Shown in pieces: positions 16,252-24,048 of a stretch of 33,718 nt of DNA. The notes beneath the pieces are model-generated. The model saw nothing but the letters and a program-made list of their open reading frames with translations. It was not told the DNA's origin and did not search any database. This stretch comes from SAR324 cluster bacterium (lineage in GTDB: Bacteria > SAR324 > NAC60-12): NCBI GenBank assembly GCA_015232315.1, contig JADFZZ010000040.1:1-33718 (forward strand). The letters are read 5' to 3'. Every line of letters begins with the position of its first letter. Positions within the stretch are counted from its first letter, which is position 1. The position numbers and the translations under genes were made by a program.

Positions 16252-17190
16252 TTAGCCATTGGCTGTGATTTGTTGAATCAGTTCTTTCAGGGATTTTTCC
16301 GCCTGATCATTGGCCACCTGACAGGTTCCGGCATTCACATGCCCGCCACCGCCATATTTCAAAGCCAATGCCCCGATATCAGTTTTTGAATCTCGCTTGA
16401 TAATTGAGTTACCAATGGCAAAAACAGTGTTCTGCTGTTTCAAACCCCACATGACATGGATAGAAATATTGGTTTCCGGATACAGGGCGTAAATCATGAA
16501 CCGGTTTCCGGTATAAATGGTTTCTTCATTTCGAAGATCTAGGACCACCAGATTGCCATGTACCGTGGAACAGCGCTGGATTTGCTCCTTGGATTTTTCA
16601 GCATGTTCAAAATACAGTTCGATGCGTTCAGCGACATCCGGCAGATTCAGAATCTGATCAATGGAATGCTCACGACAATAGTCGATCAGTTGCATCATGA
16701 GTTCGTAGTTGGAAATACGGAAATCCCGAAACCGTCCCAGGCCTGTGCGGGCATCCATCAGATAGTTGAGCAGCACCCAACCTGTCGGATCAAGTATTTC
16801 TTCTTTGGAAAATTGTGCGGCATCGCCTTTATCCACCGCGGCCATCATTTCGTTGTATTTGGGTGTGAATGTTTTTTCACCGCCATAATAATCATAAACA
16901 ACCCGGGCCGCGGATTGGGCATCGGGATCAATGATGTGATTTTCAGGCTGTTTTCCTCCACGTCGGATGATTTCACTGTGATGATGATCAAAACACAGGA
17001 AACAGCCTTCCACATAGGGCAGATTGGTCACGATGTCCTTGTTCGTGATGGCTATTTTCTGATCCTGCATGTCTTTGGGATGAACAAACAGAATATCTGA
17101 AACCAGCTTCTGTTCTTTCAGTAAAACAGCGCACACCAAACCGTCAAAATCACTTCGGGTTACTAATCGATAGGATTGATTGTCTGACAC
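16252..17190 (-). CDS. DHH family phosphoesterase (exopolyphosphatase-like)
   Basis: 312 residues from a GTG start at 17190, with GAGG four bases upstream. The DHH domain shows RSDFDGLVCAVLL (metal-binding Asp), CFDHHHSEI (DHH motif), DPDAQSAARVVYDY and AVDKGDAA (further metal ligands). The C-terminal DHHA1-like part ends with LALKYGGGGHVNAGTCQV, the substrate-binding GGGH. Relatives hydrolyse polyphosphate, short oligonucleotides or cyclic dinucleotide products. Without the fuller NrnA or GdpP signature I cannot choose. First gene of the DHH, GNAT-nitrilase, kinase, cyclase operon. A phosphodiester-cleaving enzyme beside a nucleotide cyclase may be functionally linked (inference). Confidence 0.85.
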   Translation of the reverse strand: MSDNQSYRLVTRSDFDGLVCAVLLKEQKLVSDILFVHPKDMQDQKIAITNKDIVTNLPYVEGCFLCFDHHHSEIIRRGGKQPENHIIDPDAQSAARVVYDYYGGEKTFTPKYNEMMAAVDKGDAAQFSKEEILDPTGWVLLNYLMDARTGLGRFRDFRISNYELMMQLIDYCREHSIDQILNLPDVAERIELYFEHAEKSKEQIQRCSTVHGNLVVLDLRNEETIYTGNRFMIYALYPETNISIHVMWGLKQQNTVFAIGNSIIKRDSKTDIGALALKYGGGGHVNAGTCQVANDQAEKSLKELIQQITANG

Positions 17191-17294
17191 AATACCTCTT
17201 TTTGAATAAGGTTAAGGTTGGGGCCGTTGAATTTAAGGCCTGTTTTGATCATTCATGGCGTTCCGGTGTTCGTTCTGAACATATCGGACCTGCG

Positions 17295-17323
17295 TTGACA
17301 TTTTGATTTCCGCGACATAAAAA
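17295..17323 (+). promoter_or_regulatory. Candidate sigma70-type promoter for the receiver-kinase gene
   Basis: TTGACA at 17295-17300, a 17-base spacer, then TAAAAA at 17318-17323 (4 of 6 against TATAAT). It lies in the 292-bp divergent intergenic region, 160 bases before the ATG at 17483. Position and spacing fit; the -10 is weak. Confidence 0.35.
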
Positions 17324-17482
17324 GTTCACAGAACTTGATAGTGATATATCAGAAGAGAAAGTTTTTGAGCAATCCCGAATTCTGTTTTTTTAATAAAATA
17401 TTCACAGTATCGGGCTTTTTCCTATCTCCGCAGTGGCAAATGCGCCAGTGTAAACTCCACTCAATCCATTTCAGGCTGATTT

Positions 17483-18604
17483 ATGGACAAAAAACCGGGA
17501 ATTCTCATTGTGGATGACCAGGAAAACAACCGACTGGTCATTGAAGACATCCTGCGAAAACTCAAATGCACCATCAAGGGGGCATCTTCCGGGGAAGAGG
17601 CTCTGGAAATATTACAAGTCTGGCCGGCGGATCTGATTCTCATGGATCAGATGATGCCGGGACTCAGTGGCATTGAAACCGTCAAACGCATCAAAGCCCA
17701 AAAACAGTTTGAACAGCTTCCCATCCTGATGGTTACAGCCAAAGACGAAACCGCCACCTTGAAAGAAGCGTTTGAAGTCGGCGCCATGGATTATATCCTC
17801 AAACCTGTGGAACGGGTGACATTGCTGGCCAGAGTTGGTTCAGCCCTCAGGACCAAACAGGCGTTTGACGAGATCAAACAGTTGACAGAAACCCTCACCC
17901 GGCAAACCGAAGAACTGACCCATTTCACTCACATGGTCAGCCATGATCTGAAATCGCCTGCGGCCAGTGCGGCCAGTCTGTTTGAATTTTTTCTGTTTCG
18001 CCTGAAAGAAGATTATGCCGATGTCTGGAATAATCAGGATTTTCAGGAAATCCTGGTACGGATACCCCGTTTGTTCAGAAAAATGCTGGGCTTTGTGGAT
18101 ACCATGCTGAATTATGCGTCATCGGGAAAAATTGTGGGTGAGTTGGTGCTGGTCGGAATGAATTCTGTGATTGAAGAAGTCCTTCCTCATTTTGACCCGC
18201 AACGTGAGGAAGGAATCGTTGAATTCAAAATAGCTCCCAATTTGCCTCAAGTGGAATGTGATCCTTTAAAAATGGGGCAGGTCTGGCAAAATCTTCTGGG
18301 GAATGCGATCAAATACCGGGGAGAAACCAATCCGGTTGAAATTAACATTGGATGCGAAGACCATGGAAATGGTTACAGATTCTGGATTCACGACAATGGT
18401 CCGGGAATTGATCCAGAAGATCAGGAATCCATTTTTCAGCCATTTACCAGGGCTAATGATACCGTAGAAGGCAGCGGCATCGGTCTGGCTACGGTCACCC
18501 GGATCATTCAGGCCCATCATGGAAAAATCTATGTAGATTCTCAAAACCGGACAGGCGCGAAATTCATGATCGAACTCCCTCGTCCGGGCCAGGCCACTTC
18601 CTGA
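17483..18604 (+). CDS. Hybrid response regulator-histidine kinase, cytoplasmic
   Basis: 373 residues, no membrane segments. Residues 5-120 are an intact receiver: ILIVDDQENN (acidic pocket), LILMDQMMPG (phosphoacceptor Asp 55), LPILMVTAKDE (Thr) and AMDYILKPVE (Lys). After a short coiled coil comes HisKA with FTHMVSHDLKSPAASAASLF (His about 154), then HATPase with MGQVWQNLLGNAIKY (N box), IHDNGPGIDPED (G1) and VEGSGIGLATVTRII (G2). Receiver-first kinases of this kind are usually phosphorylated by another kinase and pass the signal on. No partner is adjacent. It converges with gmhB and the 3' ends overlap by 41 bases. Confidence 0.92.
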   Translation: MDKKPGILIVDDQENNRLVIEDILRKLKCTIKGASSGEEALEILQVWPADLILMDQMMPGLSGIETVKRIKAQKQFEQLPILMVTAKDETATLKEAFEVGAMDYILKPVERVTLLARVGSALRTKQAFDEIKQLTETLTRQTEELTHFTHMVSHDLKSPAASAASLFEFFLFRLKEDYADVWNNQDFQEILVRIPRLFRKMLGFVDTMLNYASSGKIVGELVLVGMNSVIEEVLPHFDPQREEGIVEFKIAPNLPQVECDPLKMGQVWQNLLGNAIKYRGETNPVEINIGCEDHGNGYRFWIHDNGPGIDPEDQESIFQPFTRANDTVEGSGIGLATVTRIIQAHHGKIYVDSQNRTGAKFMIELPRPGQATS

Positions 18605-19151
18605 TAATCATAGTCACAGCCTCATAAAGATCATCCACCCATGCAAACGGCTCCCGGTCACATTTGCGGTCATCTCCCGCGTGACCGGTTCTGACGCCAA
18701 TAACCGGCATTCCCCAGCGATAAGCCGCTTCAAAGTCAGTGGTGGTGTCTCCGATAAACACACAATCCTTTGGCAATATGCCATGTTTCCGGGCCGCCTG
18801 GTCAAACATCATAGTTCCCGGTTTACGGCATTCGCAATCCACACACAGTTCTTTGACCCCATCCTTCAGCGGTTTCGGATAATGCGGACAATAAAACAGA
18901 TCGTCAATATGGGCGCCGACCTTGGCAAACCCCTGATTCATTTTATCACAAATTGCCTGAAATTGTTCCATAGACAGCGTTCCACGGGCAAAACCGGATT
19001 GGTTACTGACCACAATACAGCGCCATGATTGCTCATTGATTTTTTTGATCGCCTCTGCGCTTCGAGGAATCCAGATGAATTGTTCCGGTGTCAGAATAGG
19101 GCCTGGCTCCTGATTGATCACGCCATCCCGGTCAACAAATACGGTTCGCAT
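18564..19151 (-). CDS. gmhB: D-glycero-D-manno-heptose 1,7-bisphosphate 7-phosphatase
   Basis: 195 residues from the ATG at 19151; the frame could open at a TTG four codons earlier. HAD motifs are VFVDRDGVIN (nucleophile and acid aspartates), CIVVSNQSGFARG (motif II with Ser/Asn), CRKPGTMMFDQA (Lys) and FIGDTTTDFEAA (motif IV). The GmhB zinc site is visible: CPHYPKPL then CVDCECRKP. The enzyme removes the 7-phosphate during ADP-heptose synthesis for lipopolysaccharide core, in the cytoplasm. It would supply donor to the GT9 enzyme encoded at 8663-9703. It follows the small unknown gene by about 42 bases and may be co-transcribed with it. Confidence 0.93.
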   Translation of the reverse strand: MRTVFVDRDGVINQEPGPILTPEQFIWIPRSAEAIKKINEQSWRCIVVSNQSGFARGTLSMEQFQAICDKMNQGFAKVGAHIDDLFYCPHYPKPLKDGVKELCVDCECRKPGTMMFDQAARKHGILPKDCVFIGDTTTDFEAAYRWGMPVIGVRTGHAGDDRKCDREPFAWVDDLYEAVTMIIRKWPGPDEGVRS

Positions 19152-19193
19152 TGGACTTTTCAAATTGAAGGTTAAAAGAAGACATCCATTCGA

Positions 19194-19523
19194 TTATCGA
19201 TCACCTCTGTTTCTTCGATCAATGTATCCCTGTTCCATGCCGCTGCCCATTTCAGGAAACCTGAAAATTGCAGGCTTTTCTGACTCTGTCACAATCGTCA
19301 GATACGAGGTGGTCTTTCGGGTGTTTACAAAATGCTTGAGTTCTTCATGCAGATTAGTATCCGAATCTTCGTCAAGAGTGATCATCAATGAAATATTTTC
19401 TGCAAAATTTTGATGATCCCTCAAATAAAACAACAGCATCTGATACAGGTTATGCAGAGAATCCATCGAATTGATCGAAATTTCCCATTTAAACAGATTC
19501 TTCTTCTTTTTTTCCTCAGTCAT
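19194..19523 (-). CDS. Small protein of unknown function upstream of gmhB
   Basis: 109 residues from the ATG at 19523, chosen because AGGAGG lies five bases before it; a GTG two codons earlier is less likely. The start is lysine-rich (MTEEKKKKNLFKWEIS). The middle reads as alternating strand and helix (SLHNLYQMLLFYLRDHQNF, NISLMITLDEDSDTNLHEEL, TTSYLTIVTES). The tail GYIDRRNRGDR is basic. A compact alpha/beta fold is likely. I recognise no family. The strong ribosome site and same-strand position ahead of gmhB argue that it is expressed. Confidence 0.7.
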   Translation of the reverse strand: MTEEKKKKNLFKWEISINSMDSLHNLYQMLLFYLRDHQNFAENISLMITLDEDSDTNLHEELKHFVNTRKTTSYLTIVTESEKPAIFRFPEMGSGMEQGYIDRRNRGDR

Positions 19524-19763
19524 CAGCACCTCCTCATATATTCGTTGAAAAAAATTTTGTGAAACTGTTAGAAAAGCCCAGGTTGGACATCTCTATGTGT
19601 CATTCTGTCATATCATCACCTCCATGTGATTCGCTTTTGAAACACAGGCATTTTTTTACTCTGTCTCACGTTGAATGATGCCTTTCAGATTCATATTTTG
19701 CAAGGTTGGATTCAGAACAAGTACAGATTGAAGAAATCTGTGTATCAGGGCATAATTATGGCT

Positions 19764-19839
19764 TGGTGCTCCCGCCGGGACTCGAACCCAGAGTTGTGGT
19801 TTAGGAAACCACCGTTTTATCCGCTTGAACTACAGGAGC
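19764..19839 (-). tRNA. tRNA-Arg (anticodon CCU)
   Basis: A cloverleaf on the minus strand. The acceptor GCTCCTG pairs with CGGGAGC (one G-U), the anticodon stem GTGGT/ACCAC encloses TTCCTAA (anticodon CCT), and the T-loop is GTTCGAGTC. CCA is encoded at 19764-19766. It reads the AGG codon. Confidence 0.93.
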
Positions 19840-20029
19840 GTCTGTGTGAAAGGGGCCGCATAGTCCTATGAATGATCCGCAAATTCAAGGTTTTTTCCAA
19901 GAGATCCTCTTCACCTTTTCAAAGGGCAAAAGTCCAGTATATTCTACGGGATAAGGAATGGGATAAATAAAATTTTGAGGATGATTTTTTTGAGATATTG
20001 AAGGAACTTCCAGACTTGGCTTTTTATGA

Positions 20030-20085
20030 TATGAACCGGATTTGAACGAAATGCCTTCGGGTTATGACCCAAACCCAGCCCGTTC
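20030..20085 (-). pseudogene. tRNA-Met-like fragment (CAT loop)
   Basis: The minus strand reads GGGTCATAACCCGAAGG and then CGTTCAAATCC, close to the anticodon and T-loop of elongator tRNA-Met. Stem pairing is broken in both arms, and no D-arm or acceptor partner is visible. A decayed tRNA or an old attachment-site remnant is possible; chance similarity is not excluded. Confidence 0.3.
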
Positions 20086-20307
20086 AAGGTGATCCCAGTC
20101 ATGGACTTTTAGGAGCGAGTAACCTGCTTGTTGCCACATGTGGGTGGTCTCTGAAAACTGGTGGAGGTAGCTCAAATTAAGTACTTTTGCCCCTCGCCAG
20201 TCCTTGATTTTGCAGGAACTTGAGTTCAAAACTGGTCTTTCTAAGTCACTGAAGTCATTCACCTCCACCATTTTGCAGGGACGACCCGTTTCGAGGATCT
20301 CGCATAA

Positions 20308-20364
20308 CGTGCCCCACGGGACGTAGGGCACGAGCAAACTTTTACAACTTATTCTTTTGCCATT
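20308..20364 (+). repeat. Hairpin family copy 2 and left 26-bp direct repeat
   Basis: CGTGCCC and GGGCACG form the arms around C-ACG-GGA-CGT-A. The inner ACG-GGA-CGT is the same as in the hairpin at 6256-6304, although the outer stem is different. Directly after it, 20339-20364 is identical to 22818-22843 (starting CTTTTACAACTTATTC). Confidence 0.65.
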
Positions 20365-20384
20365 CCTTAGTTCAACAACAGGAT

Positions 20385-22460
20385 TCAGGAGGGATTGGAA
20401 ACCACCAGTTCGGTGGAGGTTGGTTTCCAGGGTTTTTCAGGAGGTTTCGCTTGAGCATGTTCCGTGGTCGGAGCAACTTCTTCTTCAAAAATAAAGGAAA
20501 ACGGCATGGTTTGCTTGATCTGTTCCCTCAACTGTTTTCTTCTGACTTCAAAGCGGTCCTTCATTAAATTCAGTGGGAAATGACTGATCGCCTTCAGCAG
20601 ATCCGTCACCATCAGATGTTTGGGTTGCTTGACATACAGATTGGCGTAAGACCCTGTCATCGCTGAAACCGAACGCGATAAATGCAGATATTCACTCCGA
20701 ATCACCAAGCCAAGTTGCTGTGTGTTGGACATCATCTGCATGGTGGTTTGAAAACGCTTATGAAGCCCTTCAATGCCTTCCGCCAACAGTTCCTGCGCGA
20801 AATTTTTCCCCAACGGCTTTATATTTTTCTTTTTAAGTGTTTCTTCCAGAGTGCTTCTGATTTCGTCCCGTCTGATCCGGTTTTCTTCAGGAAGTGTGCT
20901 CAAACTGATCAGCGAATCTGTCAGCTTATCCACATCCGCGGAAAGTGCTCCTGAAACATATTCCAGCACAGGTTTCCATTTTCCAGTCATGTTCACGGTG
21001 TTGCCCCAATCAATCAGGTAGAGTTCACCGGCTTCGTTCACCATGATATTTCCAGGATGCAGATCCCCATGAAACTCATTGTAAACCACCATATGCATCA
21101 TGACGGTATATAAAAACCTTTCTGAGATTGCGCGCGCGAATTTGGGACTTTTACCACCAAAAGTCTGCATGGCACGATTGATACTGACGGCACCTTCCAG
21201 ATATTCCATTTCCATAATCCGGTGCGTCGCATGATACACCTGAGGCACCTTCCACATGGTGGTTTGCTTGCTTCTTTCCGCAAACCTGCGTTGAATGATG
21301 GCTTCATCCTCAAAATTCAATTCCTGCTGGAAGCCTTCAACAAATTCATCCACCTGATCTCTAAGTGCTTCCAGAAATGGCGCCAGTTTGGAATGTGGCG
21401 CCCAGAACTGACTGCTGAGCAACGCCAGGCCGATCACCGTTTTTCCCATCAGAAATTCACGGTCCAGATTATGTCGGCCAATTTTAATCACCACCGGCAT
21501 CAGCACTTCTTTTCCATCCACCACACAGGGTTTTTTGGCCAGATACACAGAACCGATTGAGCCTGATTTGATGGGACGTTCAGTATCAAAGCCGAAATAA
21601 CATTCGTAGGGACTTTTGCCGTAGCATTCCTCAAAGGCATCCAGAACTTCACGAGCGCTCATTGGCGGCACATCTTCCTGAAAAACCAGCAGTTCCTGAG
21701 CGATTTCCTGAGGCAGAAAGTCTGAATTGGCCGCTGCGACCTGTGCCATTTTGATAAAGAATGGTCCAAACTCCCGCACCATTCGGGCTACGATCTGGGC
21801 CTGCGTGTGAAAATCTCTGGGATCTGCCTGAAAGAACGGCTTGATATAGCGTAAGGCCTTGATCTGCCTGCGGATAATATGAATATCGCCCCGAATTACC
21901 TGAACCCGGGTGATGAGTTCATTGATCTTGGCCTGATTGATCCGTCTGGTTTCCTTGAGGAGATTGATCAATTCCACAAGCAACGGCTCATAGGTTTTCA
22001 ATACCAGACGCACAATATCCAGGTTGAGTTCCATGAGTCCACGGAGTTCCGGCGCACTGAACAACTCGTGAAAAAAACTCCAGAATTCATTGATAATTGC
22101 TTCCGGAACCGGAACTGGACTGCGGGCAATGGTCTGATTGAGGACATACCGGATAAGGTTTTCCGTTGTTTCCTCATTGGGCAGAATACTTTGTTGCCTC
22201 AGATAGGATGTCATTTTCCGGGTTTGATGGGTCAATGGATGCGCGTAAAGCACCGCAAAGACTTTGTCAAGGACACCAGACAACTGTTGCTGACTGATGT
22301 TGTCTTCCTTGCCCAGAAGCTGGGTTAACGGAATAAACGCTTGAGGAACCTGAAAGGTTTTGTAGGTGATATTTCCGGCTTCTTTAATGATTTTACCGGT
22401 ACGTTCCCTGAGAACAGGAATATTGAACAACTTTTTTTTACTGTCTTGCCGCGGATTCAT
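20385..22460 (-). CDS. ABC1/UbiB-like atypical kinase with altered signature motifs
   Basis: 691 residues from the ATG at 22460; GGAGAAG lies seven bases upstream. About 210 residues of helical N-terminal extension precede the ABC1 domain. The KxGQ helix reads FGPFFIKMAQVAAANSDFLP, so Ala replaces Gly. The nucleotide loop reads KSGSIGSVYLAKK, where the family has an Ala-rich AAAS. VVIKIGR has the binding Lys, EFHGDLHPGNIMV is the catalytic loop and LIDWGNT the metal-binding site. UbiB/COQ8 proteins support ubiquinone synthesis or lipid homeostasis at membranes. The C-terminus (about 620-691) is basic, then proline-rich. No ubiquinone gene is nearby and the gene stands alone between repeats, so a role cannot be assigned. 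Confidence 0.88.
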   Translation of the reverse strand: MNPRQDSKKKLFNIPVLRERTGKIIKEAGNITYKTFQVPQAFIPLTQLLGKEDNISQQQLSGVLDKVFAVLYAHPLTHQTRKMTSYLRQQSILPNEETTENLIRYVLNQTIARSPVPVPEAIINEFWSFFHELFSAPELRGLMELNLDIVRLVLKTYEPLLVELINLLKETRRINQAKINELITRVQVIRGDIHIIRRQIKALRYIKPFFQADPRDFHTQAQIVARMVREFGPFFIKMAQVAAANSDFLPQEIAQELLVFQEDVPPMSAREVLDAFEECYGKSPYECYFGFDTERPIKSGSIGSVYLAKKPCVVDGKEVLMPVVIKIGRHNLDREFLMGKTVIGLALLSSQFWAPHSKLAPFLEALRDQVDEFVEGFQQELNFEDEAIIQRRFAERSKQTTMWKVPQVYHATHRIMEMEYLEGAVSINRAMQTFGGKSPKFARAISERFLYTVMMHMVVYNEFHGDLHPGNIMVNEAGELYLIDWGNTVNMTGKWKPVLEYVSGALSADVDKLTDSLISLSTLPEENRIRRDEIRSTLEETLKKKNIKPLGKNFAQELLAEGIEGLHKRFQTTMQMMSNTQQLGLVIRSEYLHLSRSVSAMTGSYANLYVKQPKHLMVTDLLKAISHFPLNLMKDRFEVRRKQLREQIKQTMPFSFIFEEEVAPTTEHAQAKPPEKPWKPTSTELVVSNPS

Positions 22461-23020
22461 AAACACACTTCTCCATGCTTTGGCGTATCCTGCCCTGATA
22501 ATAAGTCACAGTACATCCTGTGCTATGCCTCCCCGTTATTATCATCAAGCATCCTGCTGTATTGAGAGTGCTTCATTAATAATGATTTTCTCGGAAGTCG
22601 TCAATTTCTTTCTGAACAAAAATAATGTAAAAGGAACAGATCAACGGTTTTGTCATGCCATCTTTAAATGGTATGGGCTTGTTTTCATGCGCTATTAACT
22701 GCTTATAAAGAGCAGACCCTGTCCTCTCACGATCACAAATCAATTTTATTTAGGAACGCTCAAAAAATTACAGGGAAAACTTTCTGGTTACGAACGTCCC
22801 GTTTGTAACCGTTCCATCTTTTACAACTTATTCTTTTGCCATTTCTAAGGGGCTTGTCACTTGACAAAAAAATGAATCACCAACAGACGAAGCTTACGAA
22901 TTTTGACATTTGAATGAAAACATTTTAAGAGGTTTGAAAAGGGGTATAATACGCTGTATGAACCTGAAATATTCTGTTGCCATAGAGAGGATCTCACCGT
23001 TTATTTGACAAGGAGAATTT
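22461..23020. other. Intergenic region with hairpin repeat and a possible -10 element
   Basis: No coding frame is convincing. It holds hairpin family copy 3 (22751-22843). A TATAAT at 22945-22950 lies 71 bases before the GTG of the next gene, but nothing like TTGACA lies 16-18 bases ahead of it, so a promoter is only possible. Confidence 0.45.
22751..22843 (+). repeat. Hairpin family copy 3 and right 26-bp direct repeat
   Basis: The hairpin GGTTACGAACG-TCC-CGTTTGTAACC (22786-22810, one G-T pair) and its left flank from 22751 align with the minus strand of 6256-6327 over about 60 bases with a handful of differences. The right flank, 22818-22843, is identical to 20339-20364. The unit thus links the other two copies. 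Confidence 0.7.
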
Positions 23021-24043
23021 GTGACCGCAAAAACCCGGAAAATCATGGAAGCCCATGTAAGGCATCTTCTCAATCAATGGCGTGGAGATGCCCTGGAACA
23101 ATGGCTTCATGATGAATTCACCATCTGGCTCGACTGGCTTTGGGAACAACCACTGAACAAGGTTCTGTCGGAGCCGCAGGTACTGGACATAATGAAACGT
23201 TATGTGGTGGAACTGGATATTGCCGGAGGCGTTATGGATATTGCCGGTGAGATGAGCCGAACGGTTCTTACCGCACCTGTCAGCACCGAAACCACGCTGG
23301 AAGACATTTTTCCCAGGCACCTCTGGGAAATGATTATTGAATTTGCCATTCACCTCAAAGGGAACTTGATGGCTCCCATTGAAAAGAAAGTTCTTACTTC
23401 CGGCTATTCCCGGCTGGTTTCCGGTTTGCTGTTTCATGGAATCAAGGAATATCTGCTTTCAGACAATATTCTGATGCAAAAAGTGCCCGGACTTTCTGGT
23501 TTTGTCAAAAAAACAGGGGCTAGACTGGGAAAAAATTTTCTGCAGATGGAAACCGCTCTGGAAGTGCATATCCGCGATTTTGTAGAGAAGAATCTCAATC
23601 GAATCATTCAACTCAGTGAAAAATATTTGGAAGACGCGCTGGGAAAAGAATTTATCATGGATCAGGGACGTGAAATTTTTGATGATGTGTTCAAGGAAAA
23701 ACTCTCAACTTATTACGGGCAGATCTCCTGTGAAGACCTGGAGGATTTTCTGGTATTTGGTTATGAATTCTGGCTCAATTTCAGGGAAACCCACTATTTT
23801 TACAAAACTTACTCAAAAATTATTGAGTTTCTGTATTACAAATATGGAGACAAACCTGCCGCAGTGTTGCTCGAAGATGTTTCGATAACCCGTGACTTGT
23901 TGCTGGACGCAGTATTACTGCTGGTGGTTCCCCTCATTCAGGAAGCCGACCGGCAAGGCTTTCTCGAACAGCGAATCCGCCGACACTTGAGCGAATTTTA
24001 TACATCGGATACATTTCAATCGATTCTTTCAGAACAGGAGTAA
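23021..24043 (+). CDS. Unknown helical protein paired with a FabR-like regulator
   Basis: 340 residues from a GTG at 23021, preceded by AAGGAG at about five bases. No family recognised. The protein looks almost all helical. The N-terminal third has repeated Trp-Leu helices (ALEQWLHDEFTIWLDWLWEQ) and the middle an amphipathic or glycine-containing stretch (VPGLSGFVKKTGARLGKNFL). The C-terminal part has SCEDLEDFLVFGYEFWLNF and a hydrophobic helix (LLLDAVLLLVVPLIQEA, about 295-311). A peripheral membrane or lipid-binding protein is possible, but that is guesswork. The stop lies five bases before the ATG of the FabR-like gene, so the two are certainly co-transcribed and probably act in the same process. 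Confidence 0.75.
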   Translation: MTAKTRKIMEAHVRHLLNQWRGDALEQWLHDEFTIWLDWLWEQPLNKVLSEPQVLDIMKRYVVELDIAGGVMDIAGEMSRTVLTAPVSTETTLEDIFPRHLWEMIIEFAIHLKGNLMAPIEKKVLTSGYSRLVSGLLFHGIKEYLLSDNILMQKVPGLSGFVKKTGARLGKNFLQMETALEVHIRDFVEKNLNRIIQLSEKYLEDALGKEFIMDQGREIFDDVFKEKLSTYYGQISCEDLEDFLVFGYEFWLNFRETHYFYKTYSKIIEFLYYKYGDKPAAVLLEDVSITRDLLLDAVLLLVVPLIQEADRQGFLEQRIRRHLSEFYTSDTFQSILSEQE

Positions 24044-24048
24044 CAGCT

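Larger units (their letters stand above)
19840..20384. other. Structured non-coding stretch between tRNA-Arg and the ABC1 gene
   Basis: Reading frames here use poor starts and I do not call a gene. One 91-residue minus frame (20062-20337) opens only on a TTG inside a hairpin and has no ribosome site. The segment holds a tRNA-Met-like fragment (20030-20085), a 10-bp inverted pair TGGTGGAGGT (20159-20168) and ACCTCCACCA (20261-20270), a hairpin (20308-20332) and a 26-bp direct repeat (20339-20364). Taken together it may be a small mobile or RNA-coding element. Confidence 0.45.

Noticed and set aside
20062-20337. 91-codon minus frame before the ABC1 gene
   Set aside because: It opens only on a TTG inside a hairpin and has no ribosome site. 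The composition is passable, so it is kept here rather than dismissed outright.
22862-22950. TTGACA near 22862 with TATAAT at 22945 as a promoter
   Set aside because: The spacing is far too long for one promoter; only the TATAAT is kept as a weak hint.
22994-23437. 147-codon minus frame opposite the unknown helical protein
   Set aside because: The plus frame is longer, has a ribosome site and is joined to the FabR-like gene.
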